A DNA stretch of 36,102 nt. It comes from Thiobacillus sp. Lineage in GTDB: Bacteria > Pseudomonadota > Gammaproteobacteria > Burkholderiales > Thiobacillaceae. A model generated the notes under the pieces. The model ran no database searches and had not been told where the DNA came from. It was given only the letters and a program-made list of their open reading frames with translations. The translations under genes were made by a program, and so were the position numbers. Of this stretch, positions 19,130 through 27,456 are shown in pieces (positions within the stretch are counted from its first letter, which is position 1; every line of letters begins with the position of its first letter). Location: assembly GCA_024709165.1 (NCBI GenBank), contig JANJXF010000094.1, positions 1-36,102 on the forward strand, written 5' to 3'.

Positions 19130-19480
19130 ATGCTGAAATCCCTGCTCGGCAAAACCGCCGAGGCACGTGCCGAAGCCCATCTTGCCGCACGCGGCCTCAG
19201 GCCCGTGACGCGCAACTGGCGCTGCCGCTTCGGCGAGATCGATCTTGTCATGCAGGACGGCGCGACGCTGGTGTTCGTCGAGGTACGTCTGCGCCGCAAC
19301 ACCGATTACGGCGGCGCAGCGGCGAGTGTCACCCATGCCAAGCAGAAGAAGCTCCTGGCGGCAGCGCGCCTGTATCTGGCGGGCCTCGCAAACATGCCCC
19401 CGTGCCGCTTCGACGTGGTGACCCTGGCCGGCGACACGGTCACCGACTGGATACGGAACGCATTCGACGATATGGGATAA
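19130..19480 (+). CDS. yraN: UPF0102 family protein YraN (nuclease-like fold)
   Basis: A 116-residue member of the widespread YraN family, whose biochemical role is not settled but whose fold belongs to the restriction-endonuclease-like group. Visible motifs are the N-terminal AEARAEAHLAARGL, then RCRFGEIDLVMQDGATLVFVEVRLR with the Glu-Ile-Asp and Glu-Val-Arg positions of the putative metal site; E-V-K is commoner than E-V-R at the last position. KQKKLLAAARLYL and CRFDVVTL follow. It is the first gene of the + strand run and lies 30 nt ahead of diaA. Confidence 0.93.
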   Translation: MLKSLLGKTAEARAEAHLAARGLRPVTRNWRCRFGEIDLVMQDGATLVFVEVRLRRNTDYGGAAASVTHAKQKKLLAAARLYLAGLANMPPCRFDVVTLAGDTVTDWIRNAFDDMG

Positions 19481-19510
19481 TCCCGGCACTCCGGTGCGAC
19501 GCCCTCTTTC

Positions 19511-20104
19511 ATGTCCCTGCACGACAGAATCCTCGAACACTTCACGGCCTCGGCGCAAGCCAAGCTGACGGTCGCCGAGGCCCTCGCGCCGGAGATCGAG
19601 CGTGCGGCGCGCCTGATCGTGCATTGCCTGGCACAGGGCAACAAGGTTCTCGCCTGCGGCAACGGCGGGTCGGCCGCGCACGCGCAGCGCTTCGTCTCGC
19701 TGATGATCAACCGCTTCGAGCAGGAACGCCCCGGACTTGCTGCGCTCACGCTGGCTGCCGACAGCTCGACGCTGACCTCGATCGCCAACGAGCACGCCTT
19801 CGATCAGGTATTCGCGCGCCAGATCAAGGCCCTCGGCCAGCCGGGTGATATCCTGCTGGTGATCTCGGCCAGCGGGCACTCGCCCAACGTGTTGCAGGCA
19901 ACGATGGCCGCACACGCACGCAACGTCCACATCATTGCGCTCGCCGGGCGCAGCGGCGGCGAACTTGCGGAACAAATCGGCGATGACGACGTCTTGCTGT
20001 GCGTGCCCATCGAATCGACGGCACGTGTCCAGGAAATCCATCTGTTGGCCATCCATTGCCTGTGCGATGCGGTGGACAGCCTCTTGCTAGGAGTCGAAGA
20101 ATGA
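19511..20104 (+). CDS. diaA: SIS-domain protein DiaA (DnaA initiator-associating protein)
   Basis: A 197-residue SIS (sugar isomerase) domain protein. It resembles E. coli DiaA along its length: LACGNGGSAAHAQRFVSLMINRFEQERP, TSIANEHAFDQVFARQIKALG, LLVISASGHSPNVLQA and the end RVQEIHLLAIHCLCDAVD. DiaA homotetramers bind DnaA and promote ordered initiation at oriC. GmhA, the sedoheptulose-7-phosphate isomerase, is a close paralogue and such genes are often labelled gmhA. The conserved yraN-diaA-dolP context favours DiaA. The stop overlaps the dolP ATG. Confidence 0.87.
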   Translation: MSLHDRILEHFTASAQAKLTVAEALAPEIERAARLIVHCLAQGNKVLACGNGGSAAHAQRFVSLMINRFEQERPGLAALTLAADSSTLTSIANEHAFDQVFARQIKALGQPGDILLVISASGHSPNVLQATMAAHARNVHIIALAGRSGGELAEQIGDDDVLLCVPIESTARVQEIHLLAIHCLCDAVDSLLLGVEE

Positions 20105-20673
20105 ACAAGCTTGTCTATGCCCTCATGCTGGCCGTCACCGTGCCGTCCCTGAACGGATGCGCCACCGCAGTGGTGGGAGGTGCTGCCACGGGTACCGCCA
20201 TCGCCGTCGATCGGCGCACCGCCGGTGTTTTCGTGGGCGACCAGGAAATCGAGCTGCGCGCGATGAGCCGCCTGCGCGAGACGTTTACGCAGGGAACCGA
20301 GAGCATCGCCGCCACCAGCTACAACCGGCAGGTGCTGCTCACCGGCCAGGTGCCGGACGAGGCGGCGCGTACGCGCGCCGGCGAGGTGGTGAAGGGCATT
20401 CCCGACGTGCGCACGGTGTTCAACGAACTCTCCGTTTCCGGCGTCACCTCGTTCACGTCCACCGCCAACGACACCAGTATCACCGCCAGCGTGAAGACGC
20501 GCCTGCTGCGCGACGAACGCGTGCCGGGCACCAAGGTCAAGGTCAAGACCGAGGCCGGCGCCGTCTACCTGATGGGTCTCGTCACCCGTGCCGAAGGTGC
20601 GGCCGCCGCAGAGACCACACGTACCACTTCCGGTGTGACCAAGGTGGTCACCCTGTTCGAATATCTCGACTGA
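20101..20673 (+). CDS. dolP: BON-domain outer-membrane lipoprotein DolP (YraP)
   Basis: A 190-residue lipoprotein with a signal peptide ending LNGC (lipidated Cys20) and two BON domains, about 50-115 ([21 protein letters not shown]) and about 125-190 ([13 protein letters not shown]...[12 protein letters not shown]). The end V-x-x-F-x-Y/F is typical of DolP. In E. coli DolP supports outer-membrane integrity and sits at division sites and BAM complexes. The ATG at 20101 overlaps the diaA stop and has an excellent AGGAG ribosome site. It is the third member of the conserved yraN-diaA-dolP set. Confidence 0.93.
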   Translation: MNKLVYALMLAVTVPSLNGCATAVVGGAATGTAIAVDRRTAGVFVGDQEIELRAMSRLRETFTQGTESIAATSYNRQVLLTGQVPDEAARTRAGEVVKGIPDVRTVFNELSVSGVTSFTSTANDTSITASVKTRLLRDERVPGTKVKVKTEAGAVYLMGLVTRAEGAAAAETTRTTSGVTKVVTLFEYLD

Positions 20674-20677
20674 GCCG

Positions 20678-22141
20678 ATGATCTACCGCGACCTGCGCGA
20701 TTTCATCGTCCAGCTCGAGGCGCGTGGCGCTCTGAAACGCATCGCGGTCGAAGTCGATCCCAGGCTGGAGATGACCGAGATCGCCGACCGCGTGCTGCGT
20801 GCCGGCGGACCCGCGCTGCTGTTCGAGAAACCGAAGGGCCACACGATCCCGGTGCTGGCAAACCTGTTCGGCACGGTCGAGCGCGTGGCACTGGGCATGG
20901 GCGAGGACGATTCCGCGCGTCTGCGCGAGGTCGGCAAGCTGCTCGCCTACCTGAAGGAACCGGAGCCGCCGAAAGGTCTGCGCGACGCCTGGGAGAAGTG
21001 GCCGGTACTGAAGCAGGTGCTGAACATGGCGCCGAAGGAAGTCAAAAACGCGCCGTGTCAGGACATCGTGTGGGAAGGTGCCGACGTCGATCTCGCCCGC
21101 CTGCCGATCCAGCACTGCTGGCCCGGCGACGTCGCGCCGCTCGTCACCTGGGGCCTCACCGTTACTCGCGGCCCGCACAAGAAACGGCAGAACCTCGGCA
21201 TCTACAGGCAGCAGGTCATCGCCCGCAACAAGCTCATCATGCGCTGGCTGGCGCATCGCGGCGGCGCGCTCGATTTTCGCGAATTCCAGCAGGCGAGCCC
21301 GGGCAAGCCCTTCCCGCTCGCGGTGGCGCTGGGCGCCGATCCGGCGACCATCCTCGGTGCGGTGACGCCGGTGCCGGATTCGCTCTCCGAATACCAGTTC
21401 GCCGGCTTGCTGCGGGGCGCCAAATCCGAGGTCACGCAATGCCTCGGCAACACCCTGCAGGTGCCCGCCTCCGCGGAGATCGTGCTGGAAGGCGTGATCC
21501 ATCCCGGCGAGACCGCGCTCGAAGGTCCCTACGGCGACCACACCGGCTACTACAACGAGCAGGAAACTTTTCCGGTGTTCACCGTCGAGCGCATCACGAT
21601 GCGACGCGACCCGATCTACCACAGCACCTACACCGGCAAGCCGCCCGACGAGCCGGCGATCCTCGGTGTGGCATTGAACGAAGTGTTCGTGCCGCTGTTG
21701 CAGAAGCAGTTCCCCGAGATCGTCGACTTCTACCTGCCGCCAGAGGGCTGTTCCTACCGCATGGCGGTGGTGTCGATGAAGAAGGCCTACCCCGGCCACG
21801 CCAAGCGGGTGATGTTCGGCGTGTGGTCGTTCCTGCGCCAGTTCATGTACACCAAGTTCATTCTCGTCACCGACGACGACGTCGATGTGCGCGACTGGAA
21901 GGAAGTGATCTGGGCGCTCACCACCCGTGTCGACCCCGCGCGCGACACGCTGCTGGTCGAAAACACGCCGATCGACTACCTCGACTTCGCCAGTCCGGTA
22001 TCGGGGCTGGGCAGCAAGATGGGCATCGACGCCACCAACAAGTGGCCCGGCGAGACGGCGCGCGAATGGGGCACGCCAATCGTCATGGATGCGACGGTGA
22101 AGGCACGCGTCGACGCCGTGTGGGACAACCTGGGACTCTGA
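20678..22141 (+). CDS. ubiD: 4-hydroxy-3-polyprenylbenzoate decarboxylase
   Basis: UbiD is the prenylated-FMN-dependent decarboxylase of ubiquinone synthesis. The product is 487 residues, the family's usual length, and collinear with E. coli Ubi[43 protein letters not shown], the strand containing [24 protein letters not shown] (with the catalytic Glu region), and [14 protein letters not shown] at the C-terminus. It starts four bases after the dolP stop without a strong ribosome site, so it probably depends on coupling. The flavin prenyltransferase UbiX is not in the window. Confidence 0.97.
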   Translation: MIYRDLRDFIVQLEARGALKRIAVEVDPRLEMTEIADRVLRAGGPALLFEKPKGHTIPVLANLFGTVERVALGMGEDDSARLREVGKLLAYLKEPEPPKGLRDAWEKWPVLKQVLNMAPKEVKNAPCQDIVWEGADVDLARLPIQHCWPGDVAPLVTWGLTVTRGPHKKRQNLGIYRQQVIARNKLIMRWLAHRGGALDFREFQQASPGKPFPLAVALGADPATILGAVTPVPDSLSEYQFAGLLRGAKSEVTQCLGNTLQVPASAEIVLEGVIHPGETALEGPYGDHTGYYNEQETFPVFTVERITMRRDPIYHSTYTGKPPDEPAILGVALNEVFVPLLQKQFPEIVDFYLPPEGCSYRMAVVSMKKAYPGHAKRVMFGVWSFLRQFMYTKFILVTDDDVDVRDWKEVIWALTTRVDPARDTLLVENTPIDYLDFASPVSGLGSKMGIDATNKWPGETAREWGTPIVMDATVKARVDAVWDNLGL

Positions 22142-22144
22142 GGC

Positions 22145-23374
22145 ATGCGCGACGTCTATCTCGGCCGCCAGCCCATTCTCGACCGCGAGCAGCGTGTGGT
22201 TGCCTACGAACTTCTGTTCCGTGCCGGCAACAGCGCCGGCGCGCAGGTCACCGACGACGTGCAGGCCACCGCCAGCGTGATCCAGCATGCCTTCGGCGAA
22301 CTGGGCGTGCCGACCGTGCTCGGCAGCCAGCTGGGCTTCATCAACATCAGCACCGAACTGCTACTGTCCGATCTCATCGAATTGCTGCCGAAACAGCAAG
22401 TGGTGCTGGAATTGCTCGAATCGGTGGCCGCCAGCGACGCAGTGGTCGAGCGCTGCCATGCACTCAAGCAGCAGGGTTTCCGGCTCGCGCTGGACGATTT
22501 CGTCTATGACGACAGCTTCCGCCCGTTGCTCGAACTTGCCGACATCGTCAAGGTCGATCTGTTGCAGCATACGCCCGAGGCGCTTGATGCGCTGGTCGGC
22601 CAGCTCAGGACCTGGCCGGTGAAGCTGCTGGCGGAAAAGGTCGACAGCGCCGAGCAGGCGGAGCGCTGCCGCACGCTCGGCTTCGAGTTGTTCCAGGGCT
22701 ATTATTTCGCACGCCCCACGCTGCTCGCCACCAAGCGCGCCGATCCCACGCAGCTGGCGCTCACGCAGTTGCTGGGACTGGTGCTGCGCGATGCCGACAC
22801 CGCGCAGATCGAGCAAGTGTTCAAGCACCACCCCAATCTCACCTACAACCTGATGCGCCTGGTGAACTCCGTCGCCGGCGGCGCGCGGCGCACGCTCTCG
22901 TCGGTGTCGCAGGCGATCCTCGTACTCGGGCGGGTGCAGTTGCAGCGCTGGCTTCAGCTCCTGTTGTTCACGCTGGACAGCCGCATGCCCTATCCCAGCC
23001 CGCTGCTTCTGCTCGCCGCCACGCGCGGCAAAATGATGGAGCTGCTGGCGCAGGTACAGCACCGTGGCAGCGACCACGGCGAGCAAGCCTTCATGACGGG
23101 CATCCTCTCGCTCATCGACGCTCTGATCGACAAGCCACTCGCCGACATCGTCGCAGAACTCAACCTCGATGCGCGGGTGGCCGCCGCGCTGCTGCGGCGC
23201 GATGGCGAACTGGGTGCGCTGCTGCAAGTAGTCGAAAGTGTCGAGCACCCCGATCTCACGCGCACTCTCGAATTGCTCCAGGCCGCCGGCGGCATCACGC
23301 TCGCCGCGCTGACGCGTGCCCAGCTCGACGCCATGCACTGGGCGCACCAGATTGCCGAGGCGGGCAACGAATGA
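22145..23374 (+). CDS. EAL-HDOD signalling protein
   Basis: A 409-residue cytoplasmic protein with an N-terminal EAL domain (about 3-200) and a C-terminal HDOD domain (about 205-395), the YuxH/CdgJ architecture. The EAL motif itself reads YELL, and the usual DDFG reads DDFV. Even so, the positions that bind metal and cyclic di-GMP in active enzymes appear kept: Glu22, Asn67 (FINIS), Glu89 or Glu92, Asp117-Asp118, Lys136 (VKVD), Glu164 (AEKVD) and Gln184 (QGYYFARP). Activity therefore cannot be ruled in or out by eye. It begins three bases after ubiD and overlaps the next gene by ATGA, so it is part of the yraN-ubiD run. Confidence 0.88.
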   Translation: MRDVYLGRQPILDREQRVVAYELLFRAGNSAGAQVTDDVQATASVIQHAFGELGVPTVLGSQLGFINISTELLLSDLIELLPKQQVVLELLESVAASDAVVERCHALKQQGFRLALDDFVYDDSFRPLLELADIVKVDLLQHTPEALDALVGQLRTWPVKLLAEKVDSAEQAERCRTLGFELFQGYYFARPTLLATKRADPTQLALTQLLGLVLRDADTAQIEQVFKHHPNLTYNLMRLVNSVAGGARRTLSSVSQAILVLGRVQLQRWLQLLLFTLDSRMPYPSPLLLLAATRGKMMELLAQVQHRGSDHGEQAFMTGILSLIDALIDKPLADIVAELNLDARVAAALLRRDGELGALLQVVESVEHPDLTRTLELLQAAGGITLAALTRAQLDAMHWAHQIAEAGNE

Positions 23375-24102
23375 AGCGCGGCACCGCTTCGCTCTGCCTC
23401 GCCGCCACCCTGTGCGTCGGCGCAGCCCATGCCGACCCCGAGCTGTTGCGCGGCAGGCTCAGCCTGCCGGCAGGCGCCGAGCTGCCGGCAACTGCGATGC
23501 TGCGTCTCGAACTATTCGACATGTCGCAGGACACGGTGCGCCGCCTCACGATACTGGAACAACCTGTCGCCGGACGGCCGCGGCCACTCGTTTTCGTGCT
23601 GCCCTACGAGCCTCCGGCAACGCATCTGACGCTGCGCGCGGTACTGTACGCCGACGGCCAGGTGCTGTTCGCCAGCAGCGGCGCGCAGCCGCTGGCCCGT
23701 ACCGCAGACACCATCGAGATTGCCGTCGGCGCGGCGGGTGAGCGTAGCGTCGCGGCCACACTGGACGATACCGACTGGCAGCTCGTCGACATCGGCGGGG
23801 TGCCGGTCCGCACGACGCCGGGCGAACGCACGGCCTACATGGTGTTGCTCGACGGTCTCCTCACCGGCGGCAGCGGTTGCAACAAGCTGATGGGTGACTA
23901 CAGCCACCCGCAGCCAGGGGTGCTGCGCTTCGGCCGCGTCGCCAGCACCCGCATGGCCTGCCCGCCCGCGCTCCAGACGCAGGAAGCGGCGTTGTTCGAC
24001 GTCTTCGCGCGCGCCGACGCCTATCGCATCGAGGACCGTACGCTGAGCCTGCTCGTCGGCCAGCAGGTGCTGGCGCGCTTCTTCGCGCGCGCCCTGCCGT
24101 AG
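23371..24102 (+). CDS. Secreted YbaY-META two-domain protein
   Basis: A 243-residue protein with a Sec signal peptide (hydrophobic to about residue 18, cleavage near GAAHA/D) and no lipobox cysteine at the cleavage site. Residues 25-120 resemble the YbaY fold (LRGRLSLPAGAELP, LRLELFDMS, FVLPYEPPATHLTLRAVLYADGQVLF). Residues 125-240 resemble a META/HslJ domain (WQLVDIGGVPV, GGSGCNKLMGDY, RVASTRMACPPAL, LFDVFARADAYRI). HslJ in E. coli is linked to novobiocin resistance and heat shock; YbaY has been described as a glycolipoprotein. Function here is unknown. It is the last gene of the + strand run and its stop lies four bases from the stop of a convergent gene. Confidence 0.85.
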   Translation: MKRGTASLCLAATLCVGAAHADPELLRGRLSLPAGAELPATAMLRLELFDMSQDTVRRLTILEQPVAGRPRPLVFVLPYEPPATHLTLRAVLYADGQVLFASSGAQPLARTADTIEIAVGAAGERSVAATLDDTDWQLVDIGGVPVRTTPGERTAYMVLLDGLLTGGSGCNKLMGDYSHPQPGVLRFGRVASTRMACPPALQTQEAALFDVFARADAYRIEDRTLSLLVGQQVLARFFARALP

Positions 24103-24106
24103 CCGT

Positions 24107-24328
24107 TCATCGCTCCGCCTTGTCCGGGCGCTCACACTGTCGGCAGCCCAGTATGCTGAAATAGCGCAGATACAGCCACAAGGCGCCGGGGAGCAGGGCG
24201 AGGCGGATCCACTCGCCGGTGCTGTCCGGCCACTGCCGGGTCTGCCATGCTTCGACCGCGACCGGCAACGACTGGAACAGCGCCAGCAGGACGAGGAACA
24301 GCGCGAGCGCACGACAACCGCCCGTCAT
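24107..24328 (-). CDS. Small two-helix membrane protein, unknown
   Basis: A 73-residue product with two hydrophobic segments (about 7-25, RALALFLVLLALFQSLPVAV, and about 43-61, LALLPGALWLYLRYFSILG) joined by a short polar stretch. A basic tail carries two cysteines (GCRQCERPDKAER). I do not recognise a family. The ATG at 24328 shares ATGA with the stop of dacB upstream, and that coupling is the main evidence that it is a gene. An envelope role beside the peptidoglycan hydrolase is an inference from position only. The Cys-x-x-Cys pair could bind metal or be redox-active, but nothing proves this. Confidence 0.6.
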   Translation of the reverse strand: MTGGCRALALFLVLLALFQSLPVAVEAWQTRQWPDSTGEWIRLALLPGALWLYLRYFSILGCRQCERPDKAER

Positions 24329-25758
24329 GGCCGCACCGCCCCTCCCTCGGCCAGCACCCACTCCAGCAAGGCACGCTGCGCCGCCTCGCTGGCGCGCGCG
24401 CGCGGGTGATTGACGAGCATGACGACGCTCACGCTGTCGCCGCGCAGCGTGTGCACGTAGCCGGCGAGTGCGCTGACGTCGCGCAGCGTACCGGTCTTCA
24501 GGTGCGCGCGCCCGGCCACCATGCTGCCGGGAAACCGCCGCTTCAGCGTGCCGTCCTGTGCCGCGAGCGGCAGCGACGCCACGAATTCTGCCGCCCATGG
24601 AGTGCGCTGTGCCGCGTGCAACAGTGCGGTAAGCGCCTGCGCGCTGATGCGCTCGATGCGTGACAGCCCGGCGCCGTTTTCCAGCACCAGCTTGCGCGTC
24701 GATACGCCGTGCCGCGCCAGACTCTCGCGCACCGCGCGCGCACCCTTGTCCGGCGTGCCCGGCACACCGAAGGCTTCCGCGCCCAAGGTCAGGAACAGGT
24801 TGCGCGCCATGAGGTTGTTCGAGTACTTGTTGAGGCGTGCCAACGCATGCGACAGAGGTTCGGACTCGAACGCCAGCAGCGGCACACCGTCCGGCGCCGT
24901 GCCGCCGCGCGTGGCCCCCGCGAGCGTGCCGCCGGATTCGTCCCACAGACTGCGGAAAATGAAATCGAAGGTCGCCGCCGGCTCGAACAGGTTGAGCATG
25001 AGCATGCGCTCGCCGCATTCGCGTGGATAACGTCCGGTGATTTCCAGCGTGCGCCGCGCTTCGTCCGGGAAGGCTGGCACGAGCGCGTCCTGCCAGCCGT
25101 TGCATTCGGCGGTATCGGCGAGCGCCACGCGCGACACCAACGCCATCCCCGGCAGCACGAGATCGGGGACGATCAACACCGCGTCGTCCTGCGGCTTCAC
25201 GCGCAGCGCGAGCGCGTTGAAATTGGCGACCAGCGCGCCGGGCGCGGCATTGTAGGGCGCAAAGGGTTCGCCGTCGAACGCTGCGGGATCGTGCTCTGGC
25301 ACGCTGAAATACGAAGTGTCGAGCAGCAGCCCGCCACGGATGTGCTGTACTCCGCGCGCGCGCAGTTCGCGCTGCAGCAGCCACATGCGCTCGAGCGTCA
25401 GCGTGGGATCGCCCCCTCCCTTGATGACGAGATCGCCGTCGAGCACACCGCCGGCGAGCGCCCCCCCCGCCCACAGCGTGGTGTTCCAGGTATAGGTCGG
25501 GCCAAGCAGGTCGAGCGCGGCGAAGCTCGTGACCAGTTTCATGGTGGAAGCGGGGTTCAGCGCGGCATCGGCATTGTGGCTGAGCAGCGGCTCGGGCGCA
25601 TTGAGCGCTTGCACCACCACTGCCACGCGGCCGAGCGGAATACCCGCCTCGTCCAGCGCCGCGACGAAGGCGCCGGGCAGTTCGGCAGCGTGCACGCCGA
25701 GCGCGAACGCGACGAGCGACAGGCCAGCAAACAGGCGGAACGCGGCAGCAAGGACCAT
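24325..25758 (-). CDS. dacB: D-alanyl-D-alanine carboxypeptidase/endopeptidase (PBP4)
   Basis: A periplasmic class C low-molecular-weight penicillin-binding protein that trims or cleaves stem-peptide cross-links. The 477-residue product has a signal peptide (FRLFAGLSLVAFALGVHA), the nucleophile motif STMK (Ser71, Lys74), SNN in KYSNNLMAR, and KTG in HLKTGTLRDVSALAGY. The large insert between STMK and SNN typical of DacB is present (GDLVIKGGGDPTL, ARGVQHIRGGLLLD). The ATG at 25758 was chosen because it begins directly at the signal peptide; in-frame starts farther upstream would add a poorly conserved leader. A run of eight Gs (- strand) lies in the coding region at 25461-25468. Confidence 0.95.
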   Translation of the reverse strand: MVLAAAFRLFAGLSLVAFALGVHAAELPGAFVAALDEAGIPLGRVAVVVQALNAPEPLLSHNADAALNPASTMKLVTSFAALDLLGPTYTWNTTLWAGGALAGGVLDGDLVIKGGGDPTLTLERMWLLQRELRARGVQHIRGGLLLDTSYFSVPEHDPAAFDGEPFAPYNAAPGALVANFNALALRVKPQDDAVLIVPDLVLPGMALVSRVALADTAECNGWQDALVPAFPDEARRTLEITGRYPRECGERMLMLNLFEPAATFDFIFRSLWDESGGTLAGATRGGTAPDGVPLLAFESEPLSHALARLNKYSNNLMARNLFLTLGAEAFGVPGTPDKGARAVRESLARHGVSTRKLVLENGAGLSRIERISAQALTALLHAAQRTPWAAEFVASLPLAAQDGTLKRRFPGSMVAGRAHLKTGTLRDVSALAGYVHTLRGDSVSVVMLVNHPRARASEAAQRALLEWVLAEGGAVRP

Positions 25759-25831
25759 CGGTTCATTATGCCGGATTGTCCAGCGTGTTCCCTGCCCGAT
25801 GGGCGATGCCGGATCGCTCATTCCCGGCTTC

Positions 25832-27424
25832 CTACATGGACTGGCGGATGGCAAGCACCGCCTGGTTGCGCAGCGATTTCAGCAGCGAGAGCTCCATTTC
25901 CGCGATGACGATGTCGCCGGCCTTGCTGCGATCGGCGTAGATGAGGCCGACCGGTTTGCCCTTGACGAGGATGGGAAACAGCACAAACGTCCGCGCCGGC
26001 ACATGGTGGCGGAACCAGGCGGGAATGCGTGGTGCGATGTTCGGGCTGTCAATGTCGCTGATCAGTATGTCGGCATTGTTCCGCAGCGCGAGGAGAAACA
26101 CGTCGGGCGTGCCGGTGAGCGGAAAATCGAACGCACGCGCGAGCGCCTGCGCGTCCTCGCCGAAACCGAACTTGCCGCGCATCGCGTTACGGACGGGATC
26201 GCGCAGGCAGAACACGACATGTTCGAAGCTCATGCCGGTAAACATGGTTTCCAGGATCATGCGCAGGATGTCGTTAAGCGGCATGGTGTCGTCGACGAGG
26301 GAATTGCCGACGTCCTGCAGGCCCGCGGCGAGGCGCGCCTGGACCTCCGCGGGCGTGCGGGGTGGGGCCGCATCCGCTGTATGCGGGGCGGCAACCGCCT
26401 CGTGCAGCAACGCCCCGTCCAGCGCATCCCGCGGCGCAGTCGCCTCCGGCGGCACACCTTTGCCTGCCGTTGTCTCCGGCTGCGGCAGGCCGGCCCACTG
26501 CGCGGCCCGCGCCGCGAACGCGCTGTGCCCCAAGTCGACGTTCACCGCCTGCGCAAAGTGCGAAAGCTCGCCAAGGGTGGCGCTCATGACCGCGCCGATC
26601 TGCTCCGCCGTGAGCGGCACGCTGTCGCGGAAACGCTCGACCAGCCGCGCCATCGCTGCAGGATGTTCACCTTCCCGTGCTGCCGCCATGGCTTCGCACA
26701 ATGCGGTGGAAAATCCGGCCACGATGCACAGGCGATCGGCATCGTTCGCGCCCTTGCGCACCCGCCCCGGCGGCAGGTTTTTTATGCTCTGCACCAGACG
26801 TTCCGGAAATCCCCAGCTGCGCGCAATTCCGACACCAAGTTGCTCCGGCGAGGCCCCCAGCGTCTCGGTCATGGCAAGGGCCTCGGTGACTCCGCCCGCG
26901 GCCATGCGTGCGCGCACCGCGGCCATCTCAGCGGGGAAATAGAACAACGCGAGCATGCGCCCGAGATGATGCAGCATGGCGCCGATGAACGCCTCTTCCG
27001 AATCGTGCACACCTGCCTTTTCCGCCAGTTCGCGCGCAAGCAGGGCAGCGTACAACACCCTGAGAAATTCCTCCTTCAACTGCTGCGCCTGCGCGCGGTT
27101 CTGCAGGCTCTCGAACAGGATCAGGCTCACGGCAATCGAGCGCACCGCATCGAAACCCAGAACGACCACGGCGCGCGATACGGTGCTGATGGTGCCGCCG
27201 CCGGCACGGCTGTAGAACGCGGCGTTGGCGAGCTTCAAGAGCTTGCTGGTAAGCGCGAAATCCTTGAGGATGGTATTGGAAAGCTGGTTGACGCTCTCGC
27301 GATCGGACGCGGTGATGCGGTTGATCGCGCCCACCGATTCGGATAGCGCCGGAAAATCGTTTTCCGCCTGAATGCGCCGCAGCAAGCGGTCCAGCGGCGT
27401 ATCGGCCCCGCCTTGTCCGCTCAT
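25832..27424 (-). CDS. HDOD-GAF signalling protein
   Basis: A 530-residue cytoplasmic protein. Residues about 15-215 form an HDOD domain (FPALSESVGAINRIT, LSNTILKDFALTSKLLKLANAAFY, TISTVSRAVVVLGFDAVRS, FIGAMLHHLGRMLALFYFP), an HD-like fold without the metal-binding HD pair, generally used for protein interaction in signalling. An Ala/Pro-rich linker (about 325-365) leads to a C-terminal GAF-like domain ending FVLFPILVKGKPVGLIYADRS. The ligand is unknown. It lies 32 nt after the epimerase gene and 73 nt ahead of dacB on the same strand, so it may share their transcript. Confidence 0.87.
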   Translation of the reverse strand: MSGQGGADTPLDRLLRRIQAENDFPALSESVGAINRITASDRESVNQLSNTILKDFALTSKLLKLANAAFYSRAGGGTISTVSRAVVVLGFDAVRSIAVSLILFESLQNRAQAQQLKEEFLRVLYAALLARELAEKAGVHDSEEAFIGAMLHHLGRMLALFYFPAEMAAVRARMAAGGVTEALAMTETLGASPEQLGVGIARSWGFPERLVQSIKNLPPGRVRKGANDADRLCIVAGFSTALCEAMAAAREGEHPAAMARLVERFRDSVPLTAEQIGAVMSATLGELSHFAQAVNVDLGHSAFAARAAQWAGLPQPETTAGKGVPPEATAPRDALDGALLHEAVAAPHTADAAPPRTPAEVQARLAAGLQDVGNSLVDDTMPLNDILRMILETMFTGMSFEHVVFCLRDPVRNAMRGKFGFGEDAQALARAFDFPLTGTPDVFLLALRNNADILISDIDSPNIAPRIPAWFRHHVPARTFVLFPILVKGKPVGLIYADRSKAGDIVIAEMELSLLKSLRNQAVLAIRQSM

Positions 27425-27456
27425 GCCCTGTCGCCCGAGCCGCGGCGGTCGGTCAT

